NCBI GenBank assembly: GCA_030549495.1
Contig: JAUIRK010000774.1
Span: forward strand, 1-64,000
Length of the DNA: 64,000 nucleotides
Direction: 5' to 3'
DNA from: Nectonema munidae
Taxonomy: Eukaryota; Nematomorpha; Nectonematoida; Nectonematidae
A program made the translations under genes and the position numbers. Every line of letters starts with the position of its first letter. The stretch's first letter is position 1. Of the stretch, positions 11,320 to 22,858 are shown piece by piece. Below the pieces are notes generated by a model. That model did no database searches. It worked only from the letters and a program-made list of their open reading frames with translations, and was not told the DNA's origin.

Positions 11320-12010
11320 ACGCATCGCTCCTCCGGAACCACCTGACATGACGCGTATTGCTCTTATTTGTACGGGTCATGATAAGAAAAGAGGAAAGGT
11401 TTTACAACGGGAGGCCTTTCCTGACGCTAACGTCCCCATTTATCCTTGCTTAGGACCGGCATTGAATTTAACAGGTTTGCCTCCTCCAATGGCTGCGTTT
11501 GTTTAAAGTCGCTGATAAACAATTAAACTGGGGCTTGTTAAGAATGACTAATCTTTTCTCATATTGTGAAATAACGGCGGTTCAAATGAACACTTTGGAT
11601 CCTGTCCATTATGCTTTGAAAGAGTGACCCTCCGTCCTATAACCGAAAAAGTTCTTTCGATTCAACAGAACAATATCTCTGTCAAAGATTTCTTACGCGT
11701 TCCTTTAGCTCAATTTTTTCAAAATATACCCAATTGTTCGTGATGTCGATGAAGATTTCTTATGACAATTTGGAGGCCTTATCTGAATCTTTTTTTCAGA
11801 ACCACTTACTACAGCCCAGTGGTTTCCATAGTCGAGGTAATTCAGCAAATTTTCACGAGTAATGAGCGGTATGAAAAGTTAGAGTTAATGTTGACATCTT
11901 TATTAGAAGCGAACTACAGATTCTCAACACAACTACAAGAATAGAGAAACTCGTCAGATTCTAAACGCAAGGAGGACAAAGAGAATAAAAAAATGAAGAT
12001 GGGATAATAC
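11320..12010 (+). other. Unidentified GC-richer, coding-like decayed segment
   Basis: This stretch has clearly more G and C than its neighbours and contains several open runs on the plus strand. Examples are RIALICTGHDKKRGKVLQRE near 11351-11410, VPIYPCLGPALNLTGLPPPM near 11431-11490, and a last run at 11762-11944 ending EANYRFSTQLQE. Base composition and length suggest one old coding region, now broken. I do not recognise the protein. It may be part of an integrated element or virus-like sequence, but no family hallmark is visible. Confidence 0.35.
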
Positions 12011-12078
12011 AAAGTGTATAAATTTATGTATCGCAAGGTAATTCAAAGAGGCCTACACTAATTCCTCAAAGGAGAGGC

Positions 12079-12093
12079 GGGGGGGGGGGGGGG
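12079..12093 (+). repeat. Run of 15 G
   Basis: An uninterrupted 15-base G run, a likely polymerase-slippage and sequencing trouble spot. Other long G or C runs occur at 40249-40262 (C), near 51821-51832 and near 60033-60041. Confidence 0.9.
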
Positions 12094-12740
12094 TTGCCGA
12101 CACCGGTTATCGACTGACGGGCCAAATTGGAGCAAATGGTAAAGGGACGATTCGTACATAAACGAAAGGGCCATTTTAATAAAATGACGTAAATTTTATT
12201 CACCATGCCGCTTTCCATTTTATATTTTAGCCAATATTAGTGCTAGAATATCATAAGTAGGTCATTTAGTATCATTTTTATTTAAAAATCCTTTTTTTAT
12301 AAATTTCTAGCGCCTGATTTCACCGTATCGGAACGTGAGTATATAAAAACGAATGGGAACTTTGTATAAATAACGTAGGGTACAAACATTTGCTCCTACT
12401 TGAGTAGGCAGTCTTCCACTAATTTTATTTATTTCCATTTTTCATATTTTAGTTGTCATTTTCTTTGAAATATGAATTATTTTCTTTGATATATGAAATA
12501 TTTTATTCAAAATATGAAGTAAAATTTCTTAGACGAAGTAATTGACTTGAAACACTAAATTTGGATTTAAAAAAATAATCTGGAAAGCACTGGTGTTAGC
12601 AAACAGGTCACTAATTTTACTACATTTACAACATCAACAAAAACATCATGTACCCACCTGTTTTCTAGAGTAGACACATCATGATGTCCTCAATCAGGAT
12701 GACTATATGTGCCTCTCGCGTCATACGTGACGTTTTCTCC
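12094..12740. other. AT-rich stretch without recognised genes
   Basis: No convincing coding frame, structured repeat or element end was found before the candidate exon at 12747. Confidence 0.5.
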
Positions 12741-12746
12741 TCTCAG

Positions 12747-12830
12747 TTTAGTAGCCTCAAGGAGCACGAAGGAGACTCATCGGAAGAGAGAAGAAGTGTC
12801 ATGCTGCGTGATGATGAAGATGAAGGGAAG
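12747..12830 (+). CDS. Candidate internal host micro-exon
   Basis: 84 bases that stay open in one frame. They are preceded by a good acceptor (TTTTCTCCTCTCAG ending 12746) and followed by a strong donor (AAG then GTAAGAG at 12831). The 28 residues are charged and acidic: SLKEHEGDSSEERRS, then VMLRDDEDEGK. A length divisible by three would allow cassette inclusion without a frame change. The gene is not recognised and no neighbouring exon was found, so this could be a chance match. Its GC content and splice-site quality stand out from the surrounding AT-rich DNA. Confidence 0.35.
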
Positions 12831-12849
12831 GTAAGAGTGAATGAATGGA

Positions 12850-14300
12850 GTGAATCTTACTGAAAATAAATGCCATTTCTCATCATACCACTTTTTGTTG
12901 ATTTTCTTTTAAATTTGTTGTCTCAGATTTTCGCTTGTAATAAACAATTTGTAATAAAATACGCTATTATTTTCATTGAACGTATTTTTTATAAGCATGG
13001 TGAATATGATAAGGATAAAAGTGATGAGTAGATCATTTTATAGCTTTTCTCTGTGTCGACGACAGGACAACCTTGTCTATCCTTCTTCGTCTTTTATACT
13101 TTCCATAATATATTCATCAATCATCATCATAAAGCAAGGTAGTTTTCGTCTTATTTGCGTTCAAATTGTTCATAGATTCATTGGAAGCAGGACAATTCAT
13201 CCCCAAGACAATATTCTGCCCTGGACAATTCTCTCTCTAAATATATTGATATTGTCTTGAGGTGGAATTGTTCAGAGGCTGGATTACAGAGGCCGAACTT
13301 TGATTCTTTTCTCCTCTAACAAATAAGTAAATCCATATACTATCCCGGAGTAAAAATAGGACTTTTGTGACGCTGCATCACTAAGAGGAGAATAAATTGC
13401 GCTCATATATTAAAAAGAAGCGCATTTAAGCCCCCTTCGACCGTCATTAACACCGCCAATCACGTGAACTACCTCAATAATAGAGCTTTGGGGGAATTTG
13501 TAGAGAAACAACGGAATGTTTCATGTTTTTTTTGTCTCTGGCACGCAGGTTTGTGTCAAGAATGCCAAAAAATGTATATGTAATGCATGTACGATTACGC
13601 TAACTCTAAACCTATTCAGCCCTAATACTAGCACTAATGTTAATTCTACATTGATCCTAATCCCGGCCATAGGTTTCCAAAATTTTACACATTAAGGGCC
13701 ATTTTGAGATTGATTGAACACTTGTGAACTATTATGCAAATTGAGGAGCAAATTTGACTAATCAAAATCATCGATAGACAAAATAACATAAGTTAGTGAA
13801 AATAATCTATCGAACTACTTATATTGAATTTTTTTTCCTTGTATTAAAAAATGTTCTAATTAAAATAATTACAATTAAAAAAATTAATTTTCTATTATTA
13901 GTATTTTCTGATGAAAATGATTAAAGTTTAATTTACAAATTTTAAACCCTTTTTTATAAATAAAAATTAGTTAAGAAAAATACTAAACCAACAAATCTAA
14001 ATTATAAAAATTTTCGAACTTTTAATTTTTTTAACACTTTTATAAGGAAAAATTTTGTCGATTTTCACTACAATTTTTTTATTCATAAAAAACTGAAAAA
14101 AATCTAGTGGTAAAAAGTTGATTTGGAAAATCAAAATTTGACTAATGAAAATTTTTTTTATAAATTTCTTAATTTCTTGATGTCTTGTTTTAAATTTTTC
14201 GATCTGATCATTATGAGCCCAAGCTTTATTATGCATTCAAAGTCCTTGCTGACTTTTGAACAAATTTTTTTGAAATCTTTTCCTCTTTTCAATTTATTAA
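12850..14300. other. Intergenic or intronic AT-rich DNA
   Basis: No supported gene. A short CAT/TCATCA-rich patch lies near 13100-13130. The open runs at 13997-14236 and 14123-14452 are low-complexity and look accidental. Confidence 0.5.
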
Positions 14301-14309
14301 AACGAAAAA

Positions 14310-14807
14310 TGCGACATAAAAACAACATACACAAAGTTAATAAAAGTACACACAATCGTATTTGTAGAAAAGGAGGAGGAGAGGGATTCTCCAGTTTAGT
14401 TTCTGGAGAAGCTCTGTTTGGAAGACTCGGCTTTTTCTGGGTGGGCGGGTAGGGCGTAGCAGCGAGACGATACGAAGAAAAAGTGATAAGATCTGGCTGC
14501 GTCGCCTTATATACCCACCGGAGCAGACAAGAATCTTGCCATTGTTGATGCATATCCGGTGCATAGAGTTGTTATAAGGGCGGAGATAGGAGCTTCTCGC
14601 GCCAACTGGCTTGTTGACACCAACTGCTAAGCTGTCCATCGAGATGTCATTTTCCAGCGAGTTGAGGGGTCCTGTGATTTGCTGGTCGTGAAGATTGACA
14701 GTCGTGAAGGCAGGATAGGCGTCGATTAGAGGCCCTATAATTATATAATATTTTTTTTGAAAACTATAAAGAGTTCGCTGCCTTTTTTCTGCCATTTATG
14801 TTAAAAC
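14310..14807 (-). promoter_or_regulatory. TATA-type promoter block, possible solo LTR
   Basis: On the minus strand a GC-richer block of about 500 bp has a clear TATA box (GGTATATAAGG, near 14510), with GC-rich DNA on both sides, in otherwise very AT-rich sequence. TTAAAAC occurs close to both edges (near 14296 and 14800) and could be a target duplication. A promoter inside a compact block with no gene body next to it would fit a solo LTR. The family cannot be named and the ends are not certain. Confidence 0.3.
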
Positions 14808-14935
14808 AATTTAAGGAACTAAAAAAGCTCGAAAGTAACGTTAGAACAAATTCATTAAAACTAAGACTAACTTGAAGAATGCAAAGAAGAGTCAAATTCC
14901 ACATTTCTTAGAAATGAGTGCCTAATTTGATAAAT

Positions 14936-14988
14936 GTTAAATGAACACGAGAAAAGAGAAAATTTATCTTTTCCCGTGTTCATTTAAC
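14936..14988. repeat. Long hairpin
   Basis: Arms of 22 bases at 14936-14957 and 14967-14988 (GTTAAATGAACACG core) pair with one mismatch around a 9-base loop. It lies directly before the Penelope-type 3' end below. Confidence 0.8.
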
Positions 14989-14994
14989 GATTTG

Positions 14995-15085
14995 CTTATT
15001 TATTTATCTGAAGAAGACCAAAGTGGTCGAAAATTAAATTAATAAAGTTCTCAACTTGTTTGAATAAAAGTTTTACTTATCTTCC
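14995..15085 (+). mobile_element. Penelope-like 3' end fragment
   Basis: TCTGAAGAAGACC followed by GTGGTCGAAAATTAAA and an AATAAAG-type stretch is the characteristic tail of many Penelope-like elements (TGAAGAAG, short complementary pair, GAAA). Similar tails occur on the minus strand near 61090 and 62970. No coding part is attached here. Confidence 0.45.
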
Positions 15086-15089
15086 TTTT

Positions 15090-16845
15090 GTATCCTTTAA
15101 CTTTTTAATTCATGACGTTTCAGCAACACTTTTCTTTACATTTATTTGTAAAAAGATATTTCAATTTGAGAAAAAATTAATGCCAAAAGCAAACACCATT
15201 TAATTTTTTTATATTTTTGTATGAAATAAATTAGTTAATATTTGCAACAATGATATTAATCTGGGCAACCATGTTACTAATTTTGTCTAATCAAGATATT
15301 TATTCATTCATGTTAAAATTTTGTCAGCTATCAAAAGCACCTCTAAATGATTAAAACCTGTCATTTCCACAGTTGATCTGAAGATTCCAGTTAAAAAATC
15401 TTTGTTTTTATCGAAGAAACGTAAGAAAACTGAAATATCAATAAAAAAATTTTAATTTAGAAATAATTTGATTGACATCTGTTAAAACTCGAGATATGCC
15501 CTTTTCAATATAATCGTGTGTTAATGTCATTGTTTTCTCTTAAAATCTTGGAGGATATGAGAGTTTGTGTACTCCTTCTTGCTCCACTTGTTAAACACGA
15601 AGAATTGCTGTGAATTAGGAATCTGCATTTTAAGTACGTGTCTGCAATTTCATTTTTAGTTAAGCCCATACATTTTAGACAAACAGAGTGAGCAGATATG
15701 ACCTAAATTTTGCCTGCTTACTCTGCAAGTCTTTCACAAATTTGGCTTAAGGAAAGAACATTGTGTTAACAAAATTGTAAATGTTGTTTTGTAACGAAAT
15801 ACTACCTATACCTCTTAAAGAATTCATGCATTCCTCATAAGAAATGCGCTGTGCGATGTATCTTTCAAAAGTGTTTGCGCAAAAATGTCTTAGTTGTCGT
15901 AAGAAACTTCATTATTTGACTATTTGGCACCGAGCTACTTTTACCAAATTCCGTGATGGTTCATTTGACACGCTATATCTAGGTAATAATGCGATTGATT
16001 ATTTCATTTTCCTCATGATTTCCAATTTGTTATCATTACATCATCATTACCATGAACAGCAAAGCTATTCATCATGACCCCTCGTCTCTACGTCATCAAG
16101 TCATCATGATTGTCATCTCATCCTCACCATCAACGACAACTTCACCGTTAGAATATAGCTTTTCCCTTATTTTGGATGTTTTGAGCATGGTACACTTATC
16201 TTATATTTAAAAATCGTTGAAATCAGTTTTCTTGGAACAAGAAAGCAATAAATATCATTAGAGTCGTGTAGAAAAAAAAATATTTCGCGACTTTCATCGC
16301 ATTGATTTTTATTTTTCGATTCTGAATCCGACTTCACTTATTTGTAATTTTCTGACAGCAACTCCATTTATGTATACTTTCTTAACACCGATATGGATGG
16401 ACCTATAGTTATATTGTCTTTAAAATTTGTAATTATGCAACTTCAACTCTTCTATTTAAAAACAAGTTTAACTAAAAAAATTTTATTGATGAAACACGCA
16501 AGTACTCAACCAGGATGTCTCAATATTATATTTCTTACTTATATATTTTCTCTCTCTCTAACTCTCTGGAGAAGCCGTGAGGAGGCGAAATATCACATCT
16601 TGAGTAATTACTCGTTTTTTATCAATAAACTTTCTTACTTTAACTCAAATTACGAAAGATCAATTATAAATCACTAACTGACGGTAATTACTTTTCAATT
16701 CTTAACTAATGTAAAGTGTGATGATTTGTACCATATTTAAAAGTCGTAATGTTTGATCTATTTTCTTCAACATGTTTTATTGGTTTGTATTTGCAGTTTT
16801 ATTTATGTCTTTTTTGCATTGTCTTCAAAAAGATTTTCAAATTGT
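15090..16845. other. No supported gene
   Basis: AT-rich DNA. The run 15844-16077 ends at a possible donor (CTATATCTAG then GTAATAA) but has no matching acceptor or recognisable protein. TCATCA-type simple sequence occurs near 16040-16130. Confidence 0.45.
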
Positions 16846-16851
16846 CTATAA

Positions 16852-19255
16852 CAGGAATTCCTAACGTGGGAAGCGACGAACCTAGGGGGTCGCGAAGCTT
16901 CGGCAGAAGGGATCAAGCATCGCATTTGGCTTTCGCAAAAATTCCTCACTGCAAATTAAAATTTTATATAATTTTTATATGTGAAAATATTTATGATTTA
17001 TTGAGCTTTGTCAATATTTATTTTTTCGTTTCAATCGTACTTTTTTGAATAAAGTATTTTTAACATTCATTAGGAAGCAGAAGAAGAAGAAGAAAAGAAG
17101 GCTTTTTTGCCTTTTAATGACTCCCATAGTTACATCCATCCTTTTGAATTTTTATATAATGAAGTTAATAATAAATCTTCTTCTCCTTTTGGCATTATAG
17201 TTTTTTTTCATTTGAATGGAATGTTTTTTGATATTAATGACGTTTTGCTGAAGGGGGAAAGTTATGAAAATAAAGATTTAGCGTCGTTCAACAATAAAAA
17301 ATGTTGCGCACTACTTACAAAATGTTAAACATCACTGGTGTAAGATCTACAGTTACCAAAGCATTTATTATTATTTAACATTTTTATTTTATTTTAAGAA
17401 CGAGATAAGTAAGCAGTAGAAATAAGTTGTCTCGCAAGCATATTCTTGTTATATGACATTTTGATTGGAATCATGTTTTTATTTAAGTTTCTTCTATCTT
17501 TTAAATAAGATTCATTCCATTCCAGATTTGAATCCATGGCTAAACGGCTCAGAAACTCAGATGCAACCTCAAAATTGGCTTCACCACTCTGCTCGCCAAC
17601 GATTATCATGGAGAAACCACAGTGTGTTTTGTGCCATGCTGTCCTGAGTGCAGAGTCAATGAAACCATCAAAACTCAAGCGTCATCTCGAGACGAAACCT
17701 TCAGAACACGCAAAGAAGGGTTTAGATTTCTTCAAACGGCATGAAAGGTTTCTTAAAAGCCAAAGAATCGATGGAAGTGGGTCGTTTCAGAAGCAGAGGG
17801 CATTCGTAGTGGAAGCCTCATATGAGATTGCATTCGAAAATGCTAAACAAAAAAAGCCTCACACAATTGGAGAAACTAGTCAACAGATGTTACTTCATGT
17901 TCTCAGTTGCTTGTCTTCGTGAGATACATAAATTCAGGTGACATCAAAAACGAATTCTTATTCTGCCATGTACTTGAAACGACAACAAAAGCTGATGAGG
18001 TCATGTAAAAAGTTTGCATTTTTTTCAAGACATCTTCAATGGGAAAACGTGTGTGAGTTGGTACGGGTGGGGCACCGGCTATGCAATGGATTCAATTCAA
18101 AAGTAAAAAAGCTAGCACCTCAAGCAAAGGGCATCCACTGCATGATTCACCGGTATGCTCTTGCCTGTGAGACTCTCCTTCTTCGCTGCAGGAAGTGCTT
18201 GAATCATAATATCAAAATTGTAAATTATGTAAAGACTCAAGCACTCAATACTCGCCTATTTAAAGAACTATGCAAATACATGAATGCTGACCACGAAGAC
18301 GAAGTCCTTCTCTTCTACACAGCAGAACGTTGGTTGTCGAAAGGAAACGTTATTAATCGTGTCTTTGAAATGAAAGATGAAATAAAGCTATTCCTTGAAA
18401 CTCAAGAAAAAAAATCTTGTAGCTAACTTTGAAGATGAAGCATGGAATAAAAGGGTTGCTTACCTAACTTACATTTTTGACCAGCTTAACAAGCTAAATT
18501 TGGAGCTTCAAAGAAGGGAAACACATGTTCTCCTTTATCAAGATAGTCTTCGGGGATTTGTTTTCAAACTGCAGAACTGGCGTCGAAAAACCAATCTTGG
18601 AAACATCGTTATGTTTGAAAAACTTTGTGAAGTGATGGATGAGTCTCAGATCCAACTGGATCAGTTCCTCAAGGATGAGATTACTGAAAATCTTCTCTCT
18701 CTATGAAAGGAAGTCGAGCGTTACTTCCCTCCGCTATTACAGGAACAGGAGGCCCTGGTAAGGAACCCATTTTGTACTGAACTTGATGTATCCAGCATAC
18801 CAGATGATATCCAGAATGAATTTCTGGATCTAAGGACCGACTCTTCTACTCGTGATCTCTTCAAGGTGAAATTCGTGATTCAGTTCTGGTGCGCTATGTA
18901 TCAGTCATACTCTAAAGTCAGCATGATAGATTATGGTATCCTTGTTCCATTTGCTTCTGCCTTACTATGTGAGGCCGAAAAGCTTTCTTTTGAAATGCAG
19001 CACAGGCATCTCACTAACTGGGTTCGATAGCTATTCAAACCTATCTATGTTTTTTTGTAAATTCAGATTGGATCAATGTAAATTTTCTAATAAATAATCA
19101 CAAAATTTTTAAATATTTTTTTAGATGTTTCTACCCTCTCCTTCACAGAAAATTAAAATAATTAAGTTTCTGATAGTACGGACTAAGTAGGGGGTGACAT
19201 GAGTTTCAAACTTTTAGTTAAAGGGTCACGAGTGTCAAAAGGTTTGGAACCCCTC
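16852..19255 (+). mobile_element. hAT DNA transposon, decayed
   Basis: 2404 bp flanked by an 8-bp target duplication GTCTATAA (16844-16851 and 19256-19263). The ends CAGGAATTCCTAACG and, on the other strand, GAGGGGTTCCAAACC are degraded forms of the CAGGGGTTCCCAAC end of the ZBED/SCAND3-type hAT group. The plus strand carries a broken transposase at 17536-19030. Confidence 0.85.
17536..19030 (+). pseudogene. hAT transposase (ZBED5/SCAND3-like), broken
   Basis: The N-terminal part has a BED-type zinc finger (CVLCHAVLS, then LKRHLETKPSEH) and the family stretch KKGLDFFKRHERFL. The middle part reads HCMIHRYALA, VNYVKTQALNTRLFKELC and RWLSKGNVINRVFEMKDEIK, then WNKRVAYLTYIFDQLNKLN and LRGFVFKLQNWRRK. 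A C-terminal portion up to about 19030 reads VKFVIQFWCAMYQSY. The block between YEIAFENAKQKKPH and the middle region, which should hold the first catalytic Asp, is missing or collapsed around 17920-17990. Frames change near 17925 and 18420 and there is a stop near 18705. No host-like purifying pattern is apparent, so this is a dead transposase. Confidence 0.8.
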
Positions 19256-19263
19256 GTCTATAA

Positions 19264-19870
19264 CCTATTTATCTAAGCCAAAACAATAGCATTCAAAAAC
19301 TAAAGGTATTTTGCTGTAAAAAAAGTTGATTCTTTATTGAATTTTTCGGCCTTTTTCTATAAATTGCAAAAAATGGTTAGACTGAAATGATAGACATTTT
19401 TATTTTGGCTTTTCCCAACGTTGGGCATGCACCAAATAGAGTGTCTATTAAATTAATTTTTTAATCTAACAAGCATGAATATAAGAAAAGTAAAAGGTTA
19501 ACTTTTGTCACTTTTAGGAGATTTTTTACAAAACTTTATACATTTCTGTAGTCTTTTTAGAAGCACCTTCTTCAATCAGTATCATTAGCGTAGGAAAACG
19601 AAAAGTCAATTAAAAGCTACGAACTTGCGATGGAAAGCAAAGAAGAGTGAAATATATAAAGGTTCGTAATTAATCTCCTAACAGCAGTGACAAGAGATTT
19701 CTTTTTACACTTCTTATATAATCGAGTTTTCTTTACATTATTTTAATTATTATGAATATAACTCTGCCCTCTCTGGTTGCGCCCTTGACCTTGAATAGCA
19801 TCTAATGATGTTGCTTCTTTGGGAATATGCGTGATCAACAAAACGAATAAAATGTCACAGGTTAACCACC
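19264..19870. other. No supported gene
   Basis: Immediate right flank of the hAT insertion. AT-rich, with no open frame of note and no element end recognised. Confidence 0.5.
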
Positions 19871-19874
19871 GTTA

Positions 19875-20165
19875 AGGTTTGTTATGTTAATGCAGCGGAT
19901 TGACCGCAAGTTCTTGAGTTCAAATCTAGCAATCATCCTTGCTCATAGTTCGACCTCAGTGTGACAAAACACACTTGGTCATTCTGTGTGTAATTTAAAC
20001 ATATTTCCTCGGTCAATTGTGATTCAGATGACGATTTCAATGATGTAAGCTGCACCACTATTTTCCCGAGTAAGCAGTGAAATGAGGATACCCGCACAAA
20101 GATATGTGGTTCCCAGGCTAAAAGTTTCCCGCCTTGTTGAGGGTCTGCACTCTTTGATATTTTAT
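19875..20165 (+). repeat. tRNA-derived SINE-like copy
   Basis: A B-box-like GAGTTCAAATC at 19916-19926 follows an A-box-like region about 35-45 bases upstream. The body (ATATTTCCTCGGTCAAT, CAGATGACGATTTCAATG, GAGTAAGCAGTGAAATGAGG) recurs at 21082-21165, showing it is a dispersed repeat. Confidence 0.5.
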
Positions 20166-20169
20166 CATT

Positions 20170-21075
20170 AAAAGGAATTTTAATAATGAATGACAGCTTT
20201 CAGATTAAACAATTACAACAAATCTTTAACAACCAATTTATAACAAAAAAAAATTTTTGTGCTTTACTTTCTGCAAAGTAAATCTTGTTATTATTTAAAT
20301 AAAAAAGTATAACTAAAATTCCATATGTGTAAAGTAAGTTAAATCAAATAGTATTGGAATTTTTTTGGTTAACCACATCAGTTGCTTTTTACCCTTCTGA
20401 TTATTATTATTATCCGCGCACTACCCTAATTTTGCTTCCATATTTTTTGCTTGATGTTCTTTACATTCCTTGTATGTTACTTTTTCCTTTACAAACTTTA
20501 TTTTTATTCGCTAAAATAAATTCCCTCTTCAAAATCCATTTCCATTCAAGGAAAATTTTTCAGGTTTTTCTTTCATCTCCAACAAAGGGACTCGTATTCT
20601 ATGTGTATTTATCTACATTCTTTTTTAATAAGAATGTAAAAGTAGAAAAAACTTCGATCTCTCAAATGCACAGGATTAGGAAACATTTTTGGATAAAGAG
20701 TTTCATGGACTTCATCACTAGTATTCGAAAAATATTCTCCATTTTGCTAAGTTAGAGCCCCCTATGTTATAATCATGATTTCCATGCTGTTTCTACATTT
20801 TCTTCTTGGAAAGTTTTTTCTCATCTCTTTGCAAAAACACCTACTTCTTCCCGTAGCGTACTTTTTCATAATTGTTGGCATCAATGACAAAGCAGCACAC
20901 AACCTTAACACTCCATTTTCTCTCTTTTCAATTCGAAGACAATTTTCCTTTCTCCCCACGATTCTTATCTAATGTTTATATCTGTTAGCTATTATAAGTT
21001 TGTCTCATATGTTTAACAATACACTTTCCATTCATAAAACACTCATCGAAAAGCTTTGTGTTGTTCATCCAACTT
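20170..21075. other. No supported gene; possible LINE debris
   Basis: Open runs at 20354-20755 and 20775-20972 are hydrophobic low-complexity translations. The minus strand at 20960-20860 gives ENGVLRLCAALSL, faintly like a LINE endonuclease segment, but this is too weak to annotate. Confidence 0.35.
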
Positions 21076-21079
21076 AATT

Positions 21080-21170
21080 ACATATTTCCTCGGTCAATCG
21101 CGATGCAGATGACGATTTCAATGCTGCAAGCTCTGTACCACTCTTCTCCTGAGTAAGCAGTGAAATGAGG
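21080..21170 (+). repeat. Second copy of the SINE-like body
   Basis: Matches 20003-20080 (ATATTTCCTCGGTCAAT and GAGTAAGCAGTGAAATGAGG) with scattered changes and a few small indels. The tRNA-like head is not evident in this copy. Confidence 0.6.
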
Positions 21171-21683
21171 CTTTTTAAATAAATAATTGAAAGTTTGCCA
21201 CGATTATAACCCGTCAATGATGCCAGCCATGTTTTATTTCTGTGGATGAAGGTGGTGGATTCACAGGTGAAGTGTATGTGAGGTTTGTTGGTGGTGGTCG
21301 CCTTCTCTTCGACGAGTATATTATTGATTGCTTGAAGTGGTAAAGTAATATAGTCATTGTTATATCGATGTAAAGACTAATTTTTTCTCGCATTCTGTGA
21401 AATGCAGGAATGAGTGTCTGTGGCTTTCTATTTCAAGGTCAAGTGTGTATTTACTTTTTTAATCACATCCATCGCATATATTTTTTTCTCTTTAATTTCA
21501 TTTCACTTTTCCCCTTGATACAATCACAAAGTGTTTGGAAGAGACTTGGTAAGATCCCCTTAGTTTTTCCCAGGTTACAATACAAGCCAGGTGAGATGTT
21601 TGTTGTTTTTTAACTATTTTGAATTGTGTACTGATGCTGTGAAAAAAAACTAAATCTTGTAAAAAGATATCCATTATATAGTT

Positions 21684-22293
21684 GAGGGGTAGGCAAACTT
21701 TTTCTTGAAGAGGCCGTGTTTATAAATGCAGACATTTAAAGAGTCGCTGCTATATTAAAAAATGGGCAATACCTAAAATATGCAAGGCAACGTTTAAAGA
21801 ACTGAACAGTAAGTTTTTTGTTAATTAAAAAAAATTTATTGATTCAACCTTTTTAGAGCATATAATAAAAGAATTTATTTTTCTTAATCAAAATCTTTAT
21901 TTTTAATTTAAACATTCTTTAAGAAGATGGAATCATGAAAAAATATTGTTAACTTTAAAACTTCTTTTCAAAAATAAGTACCATATTCACGTTTGTTGTA
22001 CACTTGAAACAATAAATATAAATCAAAAATAACTTCATTTTTCAAAGCACAAAATTAACTTAACTGTGAAAATTAATACTGGAGAAAATAAAGCCAGCTA
22101 TTCTGGTGAAAATAGTTTAAACAAAATTATGGTTGTGTAGTTCGAATAAGTAAAATTTTTCACTCAATCAAATTTTTTGCACCAATGATATCCATTTGGG
22201 GTGAATGAACTTGAATTATTTTATTTCACCCGGCCTCATCAAAATCTTTTGAGGGCCGCTTGCGCCCAGATTACCATAATTTGTCCACCCCTG
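21684..22293. mobile_element. Non-autonomous hAT-type element
   Basis: Left end GAGGGGTAGGCAAACTTT and right end, read on the minus strand, CAGGGGTGGACAAATTATG are inverted copies of a common hAT terminus. Flanks ATATAGTT and ATATTGTC could be a diverged 8-bp duplication. About 610 bp without an open frame. It shares the GAGGGCCGC subterminal motif with other hAT copies. Confidence 0.6.
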
Positions 22294-22299
22294 ATATTG

Positions 22300-22850
22300 T
22301 CACTAAAAATTAAATTGTACACAAGATACACGAAAGATACATGAAAAATATATGAAGACATATACACATATCAATTTATTGAATATATATCATCAAATTT
22401 TGTGATTTTTACATTAATGGTCATTTCAAATGAGACATAAATTAATTTCAGATTATATGCTTTTTTTATCATTTGAAAAAGTGAGGGGTGTATGACAAAA
22501 TGTTTATGAAAAATGAATGCCAACAATTTTATATTTATTTCTTCAAATACTCTTCTAGTCTAGTCTAATGTGTTGCACGTGACTTTAATTTTTTCACAAT
22601 TTTAGATATCCTAGTTTCAATATATGCGGAGATTTGGTTCTCAAATGAGGCTCATTATTATTATCGACCTTTTTTTTTCTTGTTTTAATATAATTTTTAA
22701 AGATGGGTCTTTTTTCACATAAAAATTCTCTCACAATATCAGACGTCTTTGGTCTTGTTGATTTCGAACCTCAGCCAAACAAAAGTGCATTTATGTATTT
22801 TTTTTATTAAAACTAGACGGTCCCTGTGTTTGTCTCTCGCTTCGCTCGAG
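22300..22850. other. No supported gene
   Basis: AT-rich. The last part (AAACTAGACGGTCCCTG then CTCGCTTCGCTCGAGACG) is a short GC-rich palindrome-bearing segment leading into the tandem repeat. Confidence 0.45.
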
Positions 22851-22858
22851 ACGTAGGA

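Noticed and set aside
14123-14795. Overlapping open runs on both strands, up to 152 residues
   Set aside because: No recognisable protein. The block contains a TATA promoter, and the frame is better explained by a GC-richer non-coding block such as an LTR.
17107-17328. 73-residue open run inside the hAT
   Set aside because: Low-complexity, no domain; lies in the 5' untranslated part of the hAT.
17394-17678. Minus-strand open run
   Set aside because: Shadow of the BED-finger region of the hAT transposase on the other strand.
20354-20972. Plus-strand open runs of 133 and 65 residues
   Set aside because: Phe/Leu/Ser-rich translations of T-rich DNA with no domain or splice support.
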